Of a stretch of DNA of 64,000 bases, positions 48,518-56,057 are shown in pieces. Made by a program: the position numbers and the translations under genes. Position 1 is the first letter of the stretch. Each line of letters starts with the position of its first letter. The stretch is from a virus: positions 1-64,000 of IMG/VR virus record IMGVR_UViG_3300034073_004910. One strand, 5' to 3'. The notes beneath the pieces are model-generated. The model saw only the letters and a list, made by a program, of their open reading frames with translations, made no database searches and was not told the origin of the DNA.

Positions 48518-49455
48518 TTACTGACGCCTGGCATCCGCAGGTAAATGGAGTTGTTACCACTTACACAAACATACTGAATCATTTGACAATTCCGTATGAA
48601 GTGATTTCACCTCAAAACTTTAAATCAATTTACAATCCTTTTTATCCAGAAATTCGACTGGCTTTACCTTTTGGATTGAAACAAAAATTACTTAGTTACG
48701 AACCCAACACTTCATTTCACATTGCAACTGAAGGACCGCTCGGCTGGAGAGCTCGCAGCATATTGAACAAAGCGGGACGAAGATACAGTACAGCTTTTCA
48801 TACACGCTTTCCTGAGTACTGTAACGTACGCTTTGGAATTCCAGTAAGCTGGGGATATAAATTTATAAATAAATTTCATTCCACTTCCAGTCGAGTATTT
48901 GTACCGTCAAATGAAATTGCAAAAGAGTTTTCGAACCGATCAACTGCTGTAATTTCTCGAGGCTACGATACGGAATATTTTTATGACGATAAGAAAATGG
49001 AAAGAAATAGCATACTGTATGTCGGACGACTGAGCAAAGAGAAAAACATAGAAGCCTTTTGTTCATTGCCGTATGACAATCTCGTAGTAGTTGGCGATGG
49101 CCCCGAGCGCAAAAGACTGGAGCGTAGATATAAAAATGTTCAGTTTGTGGGCTATAAGTTTGGACAAATTCTAGGCAATTATTATCGGCAAGCAAAAGTA
49201 ACAGTATTTCCCAGCAAAACGGATACATTTGGAATCACTTTACTGGAGGCAATGGCGTGCGGAAGCCCCGTGGCGAGTTATAACTGTAACAATACTAAAA
49301 ATATAATTATAAATGAATTGAACGGCTATCGCAATGACAATCTACATTTTGCTGTCAAAAAGTGTTTGACGATGAACAACAAAAGTGTAGCGAAAAGCGT
49401 GACGAAATATAACTGGCCTGAAGTGGCTCAAGAATTTCAGAAATGGCTGGTATAG
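48505..49455 (+). CDS. Agt-like glycosyltransferase (GT4), probable glycolipid synthase
   Basis: 316 residues from the ATG at 48505 (GGAG site). LVLITDAWHPQVNGVVTTYT, HIATEGPLGWRARSIL, TAFHTRFPEYC, ILYVGRLSKEKNIEAF and FPSKTDTFGITLLEAMACGS are the motifs of diacylglycerol glycosyltransferases adjacent to plcP in alphaproteobacteria. Together the pair would turn phospholipid into glycolipid and release phosphate. Specific sugar unknown. Confidence 0.87.
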   Translation: MLVLITDAWHPQVNGVVTTYTNILNHLTIPYEVISPQNFKSIYNPFYPEIRLALPFGLKQKLLSYEPNTSFHIATEGPLGWRARSILNKAGRRYSTAFHTRFPEYCNVRFGIPVSWGYKFINKFHSTSSRVFVPSNEIAKEFSNRSTAVISRGYDTEYFYDDKKMERNSILYVGRLSKEKNIEAFCSLPYDNLVVVGDGPERKRLERRYKNVQFVGYKFGQILGNYYRQAKVTVFPSKTDTFGITLLEAMACGSPVASYNCNNTKNIIINELNGYRNDNLHFAVKKCLTMNNKSVAKSVTKYNWPEVAQEFQKWLV

Positions 49456-49522
49456 TTCGCACACAGTAAGATTTAATTAACCCCTACTCAAAAATAAAAT
49501 AGTACTTTTTTAACTGAAAGAC

Positions 49523-49551
49523 TTGACTTCTTACAAAAGTCATGATATAAT
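49523..49551 (+). promoter_or_regulatory. Promoter of the 49.6 kb structured RNA
   Basis: TTGACT, 17 bases, TATAAT on the plus strand. Expected start near 49558. Confidence 0.87.
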
Positions 49552-49557
49552 AATAGC

Positions 49558-49730
49558 ATATAATTTATTACAAGCGACATTAACAGTTTCGTGCTAGGGT
49601 CTGGGAACTAGTTTAATTGATTAGTAAGCTGCATGATCACCTCTCGGGAGCCTGAAGCGGGAGAGAGGACAGTGATGCTGTTTACAATCTAATGTTAGTT
49701 GTTTCCATACCCTAGCACGCGGTTTTTACA
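49558..49730 (+). ncRNA. Candidate structured non-coding RNA
   Basis: No credible ORF. The segment folds as one rod: CGTGCTAGGGT (49590-49600) pairs perfectly with ACCCTAGCACG (49709-49719). Inside, GGGAAC pairs with GTTTCC, then GATTAGTAA with TTTACAATC, then ATCAC/GTGAT and CTCTC/GAGAG around a terminal loop. The closing helix is followed by CGGTTTTTA. The long rod with internal loops recalls 6S-type RNAs in outline only. The end is approximate. Confidence 0.7.
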
Positions 49731-49823
49731 TACCCTAAACGTGATTTCATTCTAAATATACGGTTTACATAATTGAATTTTACGGTTTGTATGGTTGAAT
49801 GAATTGAAATTGCGGTTTGTAAA
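49720..49823 (+). repeat. Four CGGTTT direct repeats
   Basis: CGGTTTTTACA, CGGTTTACAT, CGGTTTGTAT and CGGTTTGTAA at 49720, 49761, 49783 and 49813, separated by AT-rich DNA. Spacing 41, 22 and 30 bases. Could be iterons or protein sites. The rest of 49824-50012 is AT-rich with no feature I can support. Confidence 0.5.
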
Positions 49824-50012
49824 AACTACAAAGTTCTAATCAATAATAAGTCGTAAAGTTTATTTGATTTATGTAATTACGTACAATATGAAGTCTAATT
49901 GCGTCAATTCGCGATTCTCGGGCGATACCGTTTATTGATTTTTGAATGAGCTGAGGAATTTAATAGCTAATAAGCTTATCTTAAATTTATAGGTAATTTT
50001 TATTAATTGTCT

Positions 50013-50354
50013 CTAGCTTTGGGCCTTTATGCTTGCATGTTTCTCCAGTATTGCTTTTTCCAGCAGTTGAAGTTCCAGCTTAGGAGCTTTTTCTAGTCCT
50101 TGAATACGCTCTGGGTTGAGGTTCAACAACCCCGCCAGGCGTGCAATAATCTCCTTTTTGGTTTCTGGTAGCTCGCCTCGCTTATTGAGATACCGCGTCT
50201 TTTCATACACTCCTTCTCTTGCTAGCTTGCCGATGATGCTTTTTTCGCTCTTGGAATAGCGGTCCGCCAGCTCCTCAATAGCACGCCTCTTGTTCTCACT
50301 CGCCACATAAAACGATACGATCTCATTAGTAATTTCTAGGTTGTAATTGCTCAT
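50013..50354 (-). CDS. KSIIAKL-family DNA-binding-like protein (paralogue 1)
   Basis: 113 residues. N-terminal helices, then RYSKSEKSIIGKLAREGVY (turn-recognition helix), YLNKRGELPETKKEIIARLA and a C-terminal helical domain (LLNLNPERIQGLEKAPKLEL). The same layout recurs at 51.7, 54.6 and 59.1 kb. Probably binds phage regulatory repeats; no direct evidence. Confidence 0.82.
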   Translation of the reverse strand: MSNYNLEITNEIVSFYVASENKRRAIEELADRYSKSEKSIIGKLAREGVYEKTRYLNKRGELPETKKEIIARLAGLLNLNPERIQGLEKAPKLELQLLEKAILEKHASIKAQS

Positions 50355-50569
50355 AAACTCAACTCCAATTGATAGGGTTCAGACAGCCGCACGTCGCAGT
50401 TTTTAATCATGGTTGAAAAAATACTGTCGTAGTTGTGAACTTCAACGGCCAGCTCGATGTTGTAGTGATCTATAATTTCTACAAGAGCTGCGATTTTAGT
50501 TTCACTTTCCGCTAATCGAGCCAGATAAGATTCTCTCGAAGTATTAGTGATAGGAAATTGTACGATCAT
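50351..50569 (-). CDS. Hypothetical helical protein
   Basis: 72 residues (ESETKIAALVEIIDHYNIEL), ATGA overlap with the next gene. It directly follows the hairpin-rich RNA locus and its terminator. Confidence 0.65.
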   Translation of the reverse strand: MIVQFPITNTSRESYLARLAESETKIAALVEIIDHYNIELAVEVHNYDSIFSTMIKNCDVRLSEPYQLELSL

Positions 50570-50582
50570 ATTTACTCCAATA

Positions 50583-50868
50583 AAAAACCCCGCAGAAGTT
50601 TCCCTCTGCGGGGTTGTATTCTGAGTAGCTCCCCGCTGCTCTCAGATTGAAAGTTTTACACTTTCTCCCGTACCTACGCTATTCATTCCAGAGTAGCGTC
50701 GCTATTTTATAGTAGCTTAGTAATTCGCTACTTGCAGCAATTCGGTCCTGAAAGGACCAAACCCCGCTGGGGTTTTAAATAGAGCTTAAATCTAACAATT
50801 TAAGATATTTTGCGCTGAAAGCGCACAACCCCGCTGAAGTTTGTGTTAACATGTAACTCAACTTCAGA
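50583..50868 (-). ncRNA. Candidate multi-hairpin non-coding RNA
   Basis: A 286-base transcript is framed by a consensus promoter (50875-50903) and a strong terminator. Nearly all of it is short stems in series: TGCGC-TTTCA-GCGCA, CTTAAAT/ATTTAAG, AACCCC/GGGGTT, GGTCC-TTTCA-GGACC, GTAGC/GCTAC, GAAAGT/ACTTTC, CTGAG/CTCAG, then the terminator. No ORF of note. Two hairpins share the loop TTTCA. Alternatively it is a leader for the 72-residue gene. Confidence 0.7.
50586..50618 (-). terminator. Strong intrinsic terminator
   Basis: AACCCCGCAGA / TCTGCGGGGTT stem (11 bp) followed by TTTTT on the minus strand. Confidence 0.9.
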
Positions 50869-50874
50869 AAATAC

Positions 50875-50903
50875 ATTATAGAGCACTTGAGCTAGAATGT
50901 CAA
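50875..50903 (-). promoter_or_regulatory. Consensus promoter of the multi-hairpin RNA
   Basis: TTGACA, 17 bases, TATAAT on the minus strand, four bases after the stop of the 56-residue gene. Confidence 0.88.
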
Positions 50904-50906
50904 CAA

Positions 50907-51077
50907 CTATTTTTCAATTGCTGCTAACTTCTGGGCTACTTGAACCGCCTCAATGTAAAGTGGATGCCCACGATGTTTAATCGCTTCGTTTCTTAGAAAC
51001 CAGCGAGCATTGAGAGGAGTACCCTCTTGGCGGTTCTCAGGAACACCTAGCTTTTTCATTATGCTTGCAAAAGTCAT
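50907..51077 (-). CDS. Small conserved protein
   Basis: 56 residues (MTFASIMKKLGVPENRQEGT start). The ATG overlaps the upstream stop (ATGA). Basic; HRGHPLYIEAVQVAQKLA is helical. Function unknown. Confidence 0.65.
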   Translation of the reverse strand: MTFASIMKKLGVPENRQEGTPLNARWFLRNEAIKHRGHPLYIEAVQVAQKLAAIEK

Positions 51078-51328
51078 GTTTCTGATCTCCGCTGTCGAAG
51101 ATCCTCAAGAGCTACGCGAAACATTTCTTTTTCCAGCGTCATGAGCGTGCTTTCGTAAATTACGGCTACGTCAGCTAACGCAGAAAAAAGTTCTGCATCA
51201 GTAAACTCGCCTTGAATTCCACAGTGCTCTTTCATCTCAGAAACTTCCAAAAGAGAGGCAACAACGCAGCCGTTACGATCTTCCCAAGATTGAAGTTCCC
51301 GCCATTTTTGTTTTGCTTTAATATTCAT
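51074..51328 (-). CDS. Hypothetical helical protein
   Basis: 84 residues; ELQSWEDRNGCVVASLLEVS then a long helix. Four-base overlap with the upstream gene. Function unknown. Confidence 0.65.
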   Translation of the reverse strand: MNIKAKQKWRELQSWEDRNGCVVASLLEVSEMKEHCGIQGEFTDAELFSALADVAVIYESTLMTLEKEMFRVALEDLRQRRSET

Positions 51329-51543
51329 GCCTTAGGACTCCGCACCAAATAATAGGTATTGTTTTCGATGTAACAGCCGTAGTCGTGTTTTACACGAAGA
51401 TAGAAAATTGCATTTTCTGTTCGTCCATGTACGAAAGCTACTGGACCTTTCCAGCATTCTTCAAAGAAGTCATTGCTTTCGCGTACAAAATGACAAATTC
51501 GTAGTTGAAGTAGAGCTGCTGCTCTGCTTTTCCACTCGTACAT
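51325..51543 (-). CDS. Hypothetical protein
   Basis: 72 residues, beta-rich C-terminal half (FYLRVKHDYGCYIENNTYYL). Function unknown. Confidence 0.65.
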   Translation of the reverse strand: MYEWKSRAAALLQLRICHFVRESNDFFEECWKGPVAFVHGRTENAIFYLRVKHDYGCYIENNTYYLVRSPKA

Positions 51544-51680
51544 TGTTGCACTCCTTGAAATACAAAAGTCGCCCCTCTCCCGCGCTTTTGTTGACTTTCC
51601 ACACTTGTTGAAAGTCTTACCGCACTTCTATGCGAGATCAGCGTTGCGCTGCTCGTAAGAAGAGGAAGCTTTGCACTTCC

Positions 51681-52019
51681 TCAGACCTGACCAACTGCCG
51701 CAACTTTAAGCTCTTCGAGCTTACGATACAAGCGAATCAGGTCAATTTTGCTTGCCTTGCCGAAGGATTCTACAGGAAAACCCAGAGTACCTTCGATCAT
51801 GGAGACAAGCATTTCTTTGCGTACCGGGAGCTCCCCAGTCTTGGTGAGACGAGGCTGCTTCCGGTAAACACCTTCACGAGAAAGCTTAGCAATGATCGAC
51901 TTTACAGGTCGATTCATTTCTTCTGCAAGCTCCTGAACCGTCTGAAGATTGGGTTCAGCCGAATAGCGCTCTACCATGTGAGCCACCATTTCGCTCGTGT
52001 AGTTCGTTGCTTCTTTCAT
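51681..52019 (-). CDS. KSIIAKL-family DNA-binding-like protein (paralogue 2)
   Basis: 112 residues from the ATG at 52019 (GAGGG eight bases upstream). EEMNRPVKSIIAKLSREGVY, then LTKTGELPVRKEMLVSMIEG and SFGKASKIDLIRLYRKLEEL. Same architecture as the copies at 50.0, 54.6 and 59.1 kb. Confidence 0.85.
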   Translation of the reverse strand: MKEATNYTSEMVAHMVERYSAEPNLQTVQELAEEMNRPVKSIIAKLSREGVYRKQPRLTKTGELPVRKEMLVSMIEGTLGFPVESFGKASKIDLIRLYRKLEELKVAAVGQV

Positions 52020-52042
52020 TTGCTTTTCCCTCATTTCGAAAA

Positions 52043-52072
52043 ACTATTATACAGGCAATCGAGGTGAAAAAT
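52043..52072 (-). promoter_or_regulatory. Promoter with extended -10
   Basis: TTGATT, 18 bases, TGTATAAT on the minus strand, upstream of the 51.7 kb paralogue. The 18-base spacer and extended -10 differ from the N17 class. Confidence 0.7.
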
Positions 52073-52150
52073 CAAGTACTATTTTTTTAATCCTTGGAGC
52101 TGCTTGCTGAATAAAAATTGGTACTTGCTTTCCCGCCGAATTGAGAAACT

Positions 52151-52179
52151 ATTATGCGCTCACCAAGCAGTAAAGTCAA
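52151..52179 (-). promoter_or_regulatory. Sigma70-like promoter
   Basis: TTGACT, 17 bases, CATAAT on the minus strand, two to three bases after the end of the 25-residue ORF. Confidence 0.78.
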
Positions 52180-52182
52180 GAG

Positions 52183-52260
52183 TCATTTTTCGATTGTAAA
52201 CAAAATGTACAGACCAATGACAAGTGCTGCTAGCATTGCAAAATCCATAAGAAACTGCAT
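52183..52260 (-). CDS. Tiny membrane protein
   Basis: 25 residues, essentially one transmembrane helix (LMDFAMLAALVIGLYILFT) with a TAATG start overlap. Confidence 0.5.
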   Translation of the reverse strand: MQFLMDFAMLAALVIGLYILFTIEK

Positions 52261-52544
52261 TAGGTACTCCCAGTTACAATTGCATTGTGAATGTCTAGAA
52301 AACCTGCTTCTTGTGCAAGACCGTATGCAGAGCGATCAAAACCAAAAACATTATACAGCACATGCCGATAACTGCCTTGATCGACAATTTCACCCTGATG
52401 AATACGTCGAATAACAGCACAAAACAATGCCAGTTGATCTTCTTTCGAAAAAGAATTCCAAAATTCTTCTTGCTTTTGAATTACAGCAGGCCGTCGAGCT
52501 TCGTAGCTTTGTTGAAGTGCATAAAAAAATTCAATGTTTTCCAT
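52260..52544 (-). CDS. Hypothetical protein
   Basis: 94 residues, helical, aromatic (EEFWNSFSKEDQLALFCAVI). Shares one base with the next gene. Function unknown. Confidence 0.68.
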   Translation of the reverse strand: MENIEFFYALQQSYEARRPAVIQKQEEFWNSFSKEDQLALFCAVIRRIHQGEIVDQGSYRHVLYNVFGFDRSAYGLAQEAGFLDIHNAIVTGST

Positions 52545-52900
52545 TAAATAAACTCCCGTCCTCGAAAACTATAGCCTTCTGCGTCGATCCAATCCTGCAC
52601 ACTCATACCAACTTCATTGAGAGAAATATTTTTTATGCCGTCTTCAGAAACATAGTTTGGAGATTTATACGTTTCAACGTAGTTTACAAACCAGGAGTAA
52701 GTAACTCGATCTCCAAACTCATCATAAATTTGTTCGTTCTTAAGAAACTCTTTCCACTCCTGCCACGACTCTAGCTTTTCGTGAGTGTACCCACGAAAAA
52801 TAAACGCATGACCAAATGCCGCAACACCGATATGATAAAGTTCATCAAATCGCTTGCAGCATTTACAGAAGTTGTTCCCTGTGTAATAATTAACTTTCAT
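52544..52900 (-). CDS. Conserved Cys-containing phage protein
   Basis: 118 residues. FCKCCKRFDELYHIG suggests a metal site (three Cys and a His), followed by an acidic aromatic body and SFRGREF. Found in other phages; function unknown. Confidence 0.72.
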   Translation of the reverse strand: MKVNYYTGNNFCKCCKRFDELYHIGVAAFGHAFIFRGYTHEKLESWQEWKEFLKNEQIYDEFGDRVTYSWFVNYVETYKSPNYVSEDGIKNISLNEVGMSVQDWIDAEGYSFRGREFI

Positions 52901-53174
52901 TATTCATTCCCTCTGCAAACGCTTCATAACCTTTTTGCGTCAATACAATCGTCTCATCGAAAGACTGTATCAATTCCTTTCGAACAAGAGAGCTGCAAAC
53001 TCCTGAAAGAGCTCTTCCTTCCAGACCAGAAGGATATTTTGCATCATTGATACAATTCGTCCAGACTTCTGCATTTGCTTCTTCGTAGCAAGTAGGAATT
53101 CCGTAGTTCATGTGATTGAAACAATTCGTTGCAATCGCACGAAGAACTGCAAACTCTTTATTCGTTAGATTCAT
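52890..53174 (-). CDS. Winged-helix-like protein
   Basis: 94 residues from the ATG at 53174. NLTNKEFAVLRAIA, SGVCSSLVRKELIQSFDE and IVLTQKGYEAFAEG follow the helix-helix-wing order of MarR/wHTH proteins. Possible transcription regulator. Confidence 0.72.
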   Translation of the reverse strand: MNLTNKEFAVLRAIATNCFNHMNYGIPTCYEEANAEVWTNCINDAKYPSGLEGRALSGVCSSLVRKELIQSFDETIVLTQKGYEAFAEGMNNES

Positions 53175-53352
53175 TTTCTTCGACATTCCACATACGAATA
53201 TAGTTTAGTGCAAATGCGACTTGATTAGCAGGATAACCACTATCCAACAGAAAAATTCTCAGATCTGGATCTTTTTGAGAATTCCAGATCTTAGGAAAAC
53301 CAAATCTCCAGCCTTCTGGTGGGTCTATCCAAACTTTACCGTAATTATACAT
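53158..53352 (-). CDS. Conserved small phage protein
   Basis: 64 residues from the ATG at 53352. KVWIDPPEGWRFGFPKIW is a pattern seen in other phages. Function unknown. Confidence 0.72.
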   Translation of the reverse strand: MYNYGKVWIDPPEGWRFGFPKIWNSQKDPDLRIFLLDSGYPANQVAFALNYIRMWNVEENESNE

Positions 53353-53353
53353 T

Positions 53354-53644
53354 TCAGTAATCCTCGTTATCTCGACCGGTCGTACCCCAGGAAACTGGAC
53401 CATATGCAGTCGACTTAATGCTGTTGTAGAGAATCACTCGCCATGCGTCGTAGTATGCTTGAGTCGAATTGTCAAACTCCTCCAAATCGTCTTCGGTAGG
53501 AGGGGGCAGTTCTTCAAAGGCTTCTTCTGCCATGATCACAGCTTGCTCATAACCATAATCTTCTGCATCTTCACGCGAACACGCCGAGATGACAAGCTCG
53601 TAGTCTTTGTTGTAGATTCCATAATTAACGAGGTACCTAGGCAT
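53354..53644 (-). CDS. Acidic hypothetical protein
   Basis: 96 residues from the ATG at 53644. LVNYGIYNKDYELVISACSR start, then an acidic Pro-rich linker (ELPPPTEDDLEEFDN). Function unknown. Confidence 0.7.
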   Translation of the reverse strand: MPRYLVNYGIYNKDYELVISACSREDAEDYGYEQAVIMAEEAFEELPPPTEDDLEEFDNSTQAYYDAWRVILYNSIKSTAYGPVSWGTTGRDNEDY

Positions 53645-53691
53645 GTATGCTCTCCATTTGTGATTGCAAGCTTTTTCCAAATTCGAAAAGT

Positions 53692-53720
53692 ATTATAGGT
53701 TCATTGGGTCGCAAAGTCAA
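53692..53720 (-). promoter_or_regulatory. Sigma70-like promoter
   Basis: TTGACT, 17 bases, TATAAT on the minus strand. First promoter left of the repeat region; drives the 53.6-52.2 kb genes. Confidence 0.87.
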
Positions 53721-53739
53721 GAGAGAAATTCGGTTTCCT

Positions 53740-54600
53740 AAGGATTCGATTGAGCAAAATTTTCGGGGCCCAGCAAATTTTGTCAACTACTTTTTTATAA
53801 TTTGGACAAAATTTTCCCCAAAATTGTATAAAACCGGATTAAATTCCTGCAATTCCACGGACCCCGCTCCGGGGGCCGGAAAAAATTGGGGTAATTTGTG
53901 CGGGGTCGGTGCAAGCCGAGTCGGGGTTTGTGCAAATTACTGCAAATTAGTGCACCCGCCCGGGCGGTTGTAAAAAGACTAGCAAAAGCAACTCGGTGGA
54001 GCAAATAAAAAATTTGACTTGACAAATAGGGGGTGCGAAAAGTATAATGGGCGCGCGCAAGTGCAGCGCAATTTGCATTGCTTTTGCACTTGGGCGCGGA
54101 AAATATTGCATTGATTTTGCACTTGCTGGTCGGCGCGCGGGTTCAAGCGGGGTTGGAAAGCAAAACGGGGTTGCTGCAAATTTATTGATAATTAGTGCAA
54201 ATTGGTGCACCCGCCCGGGCACTCGTAAATTTAGTACTTGACATCGCTTTCGCACTTGGGCGCAGGCTCGCTGCAAATTTTTTTCTTCAAAAAAATTTTT
54301 TTAAGTGCAAAAAACTTGACTAAAGTACAAAAATGCAGCAAATTCAGCAGCATACGTAGATTTAGTACTTGCATCGCTTTTGCACTTGGGCGCAGGAGGC
54401 GCCGGGGGTTGAATGGGCAGGTAGCTTGCCGCCGGGGGGTTGAATGGGCAGGTGGGTTGACGAAATCGGGGGCAATGGCAGGTAGCTTGCGCAAACCCCG
54501 CCCGATGAGCAAGAAACTTGACGAACGCCCCCAGGCGGCAAATGCGAATGAGAATCATTCGCATTTCCGGCGCAATGTTATAACATACCATTGAGCGAGT
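53740..54600. repeat. Non-coding repeat region I
   Basis: No credible gene. It holds two copies of a GTGCACCCGCCCGGGC palindrome (about 53950 and 54204), three of GCACTTGGGCGC, several GTGCAAATT words, four degenerate GGGCAGGTAGCTTGC units at 54415-54522 and a long hairpin (GGCAAATGCGAATGA with TCATTCGCATTTCC) at 54537-54568. It ends where a 390-bp duplication shared with 59.0-59.4 kb begins. Open frames here are repeat artefacts. Confidence 0.75.
54019..54048 (+). promoter_or_regulatory. N18-class plus promoter 1
   Basis: TTGACA, 18 bases, TATAAT, followed by GGGCGCGCGC. Antisense in direction to all flanking genes. Confidence 0.7.
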
Positions 54601-54627
54601 AAATGAAGGGGCGCTCGTCGCGCCCCA
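54600..54627 (-). terminator. Intrinsic terminator (first duplicate)
   Basis: GGGGCGC / GCGCCCC stem with five-base loop followed by TTCATTT on the minus strand. Repeated at 59034-59061. Confidence 0.75.
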
Positions 54628-54632
54628 GTCAT

Positions 54633-54953
54633 CTATCGAGCGATCGCTTCGAGCAACCGTTCGAGTGACACCTTACTTGCCTTTTCCAGCCCATCCAGAC
54701 TGTTAGCGGCCAGACTCAATGCCTGCTCAATTCGGTCTACCGTGACTTCCTTGGAAGCAACCGGCTTTCCATCCTTACGAACCCGTTCGAGTTTTTGGTA
54801 GGGAATTCCTTCCCGAATCGCTTTTGCGATGATGCTTTTGACTTTCGCATCAAACTGCTCTGCCAGCCCTTCTACCTTTTCAAGGTTGAGCGGGGCCGCA
54901 TCGCGCATCGCGGTCAGAAGGGTCGGGTTAAACGTGCTAGCTTTCTCTGCCAT
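54633..54953 (-). CDS. KSIIAKL-family DNA-binding-like protein (paralogue 3)
   Basis: 106 residues. EQFDAKVKSIIAKAIREGIP, then ERVRKDGKPVASKEVTVDRI and LEKASKVSLERLLEAI. Differs from the 59.1 kb copy at three residues, so it belongs to a recent segmental duplication. Likely DNA-binding; possible ligand of the repeats around it. Confidence 0.87.
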   Translation of the reverse strand: MAEKASTFNPTLLTAMRDAAPLNLEKVEGLAEQFDAKVKSIIAKAIREGIPYQKLERVRKDGKPVASKEVTVDRIEQALSLAANSLDGLEKASKVSLERLLEAIAR

Positions 54954-55073
54954 TTTGGCTTCCTCTTTTGGCTCGCTGGCCTATCCAGCGAATGAGAGAA
55001 TTATACGCCCATCGAGCCGAAAAGGAAAGAACTCTTTTTCATATCGCTGGCCGTTTTCATGCGAAAAAATTCC

Positions 55074-55103
55074 TTGACAAGCGCAGCGCGCTTGTGATAA
55101 AAT
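55074..55103 (+). promoter_or_regulatory. N18-class plus promoter 2
   Basis: TTGACA, 18 bases, TAAAAT, then TCGGCGCG. Upstream TATCGCTGGCCGTTTTCATG is shared with promoters at 58.9 and 59.5 kb. Confidence 0.78.
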
Positions 55104-55114
55104 CGGCGCGGCTA

Positions 55115-55178
55115 TTGTCAAGTAAGTTGACAATTCGCCCCCAGGCGCCAAATGCGAATGAGAATCAATCGCATTTGG
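55115..55178 (+). repeat. Dyad/hairpin module (copy 55.1)
   Basis: TTGTCAAGTAAGTTGACAA dyad followed by a CCAAATGCGA/TCGCATTTGG hairpin, within 75 bases of the plus promoter start. Could be two hairpins of a small RNA or operators. Confidence 0.75.
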
Positions 55179-55187
55179 CAAGCAAAA

Positions 55188-55213
55188 AATAAGGCGTTAT
55201 AACGCCTTATTTT
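55188..55213. terminator. Bidirectional terminator-like palindrome
   Basis: AATAAGGCGTT / AACGCCTTATT (11 bp) with A and T tracts. Would end the short plus transcript from 55.1 kb. A second 10-bp stem (GGGTTTAGGC/GCCTAAACCC) lies at 55277-55302 behind the exonuclease gene. Confidence 0.75.
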
Positions 55214-55324
55214 AAATATGCATCCTCGTATGTATCAAATATAAACGCGCATTCTAGCAGAAGATTTATTATTAGCGGGTTTAGGCAAATTAGCCTAAAC
55301 CCTTCTACCAGTTCCATCATATTA

Positions 55325-55996
55325 TTATGCCGCCTTTTGAACAATACGCCACGGATTAGGCGTTATTACATTGTAGGGAACCTTGCGCTTATGCTTGAAA
55401 CATTCTGCAAGAATTTCCGTTTCGATAATAGCGTCCGACAATGCAGTATGATCCTCGATAAAGTCATGATTACCGGAAATAAAACGATAGGCAAACTCTG
55501 CACCAGTCTTAATATTACCCTTAGCAGAAACCCAACCGCTATTCTGAGCGAGTTTAATGTAAGACTTTTTGTTGAGTCTTACTTCGCAAGCAAAACGCCA
55601 GATATCGAGTTCACGAATATCGGACGAAAACAGCGGAGCGGTATTATATTGTTCGCCCATGTTACGCAATACACGTTCATCGAATCCCAGATTATAAGCG
55701 GCTACAGTATCAATCTTATAATCAATCGCAAGATTGCGAATAGTATTAGATACCGTTTCCCATGATTCCATCTTAACAGTACCGTCGTTCAGCATGGGGG
55801 CGTAGTGCGTGAACATCTTGCGAGCGTAGAATGCGCCCATCATTCGTTCCGCATTCGTGAATACTTCGCGCACCAGTGCATTGTACTGGTGAACAATGTT
55901 ACCCTGACGATCAGTAATCGTAAGGCCAACGTCGTAAACGTGACCGTTCAGGTCGCACGTTTCGGTATCGAGAACCATAATCATTTGCTTTGCCAT
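55325..55996 (-). CDS. DnaQ-like 3'-5' exonuclease (DEDDh)
   Basis: 223 residues from the ATG at 55996; the longer frame starts upstream of the promoter. MIMVLDTETCDLN (D10, E12), AAYNLGFDERVL and HTALSDAIIET give the D-E-D-h-D catalytic set. Could proofread, trim or degrade nucleic acid; placed in the probable early region, unlike the replication genes. Confidence 0.9.
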   Translation of the reverse strand: MAKQMIMVLDTETCDLNGHVYDVGLTITDRQGNIVHQYNALVREVFTNAERMMGAFYARKMFTHYAPMLNDGTVKMESWETVSNTIRNLAIDYKIDTVAAYNLGFDERVLRNMGEQYNTAPLFSSDIRELDIWRFACEVRLNKKSYIKLAQNSGWVSAKGNIKTGAEFAYRFISGNHDFIEDHTALSDAIIETEILAECFKHKRKVPYNVITPNPWRIVQKAA

Positions 55997-56027
55997 CTTC
56001 GCGAACCCTTGCTGTGAGTGAGAACCT

Positions 56028-56057
56028 ACTATACTCAACGCCGAACCGGCTGTCAAC
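56028..56057 (-). promoter_or_regulatory. Promoter of the exonuclease gene
   Basis: TTGACA, 18 bases, TATAGT on the minus strand, start near 56021. Confidence 0.75.

Noticed and set aside
54231-54594. Overlapping ORFs on both strands in repeat region I
   Set aside because: Low-complexity Pro/Arg/Ala translations of GC-rich repeats, no ribosome site, crossed by promoter and hairpin elements.
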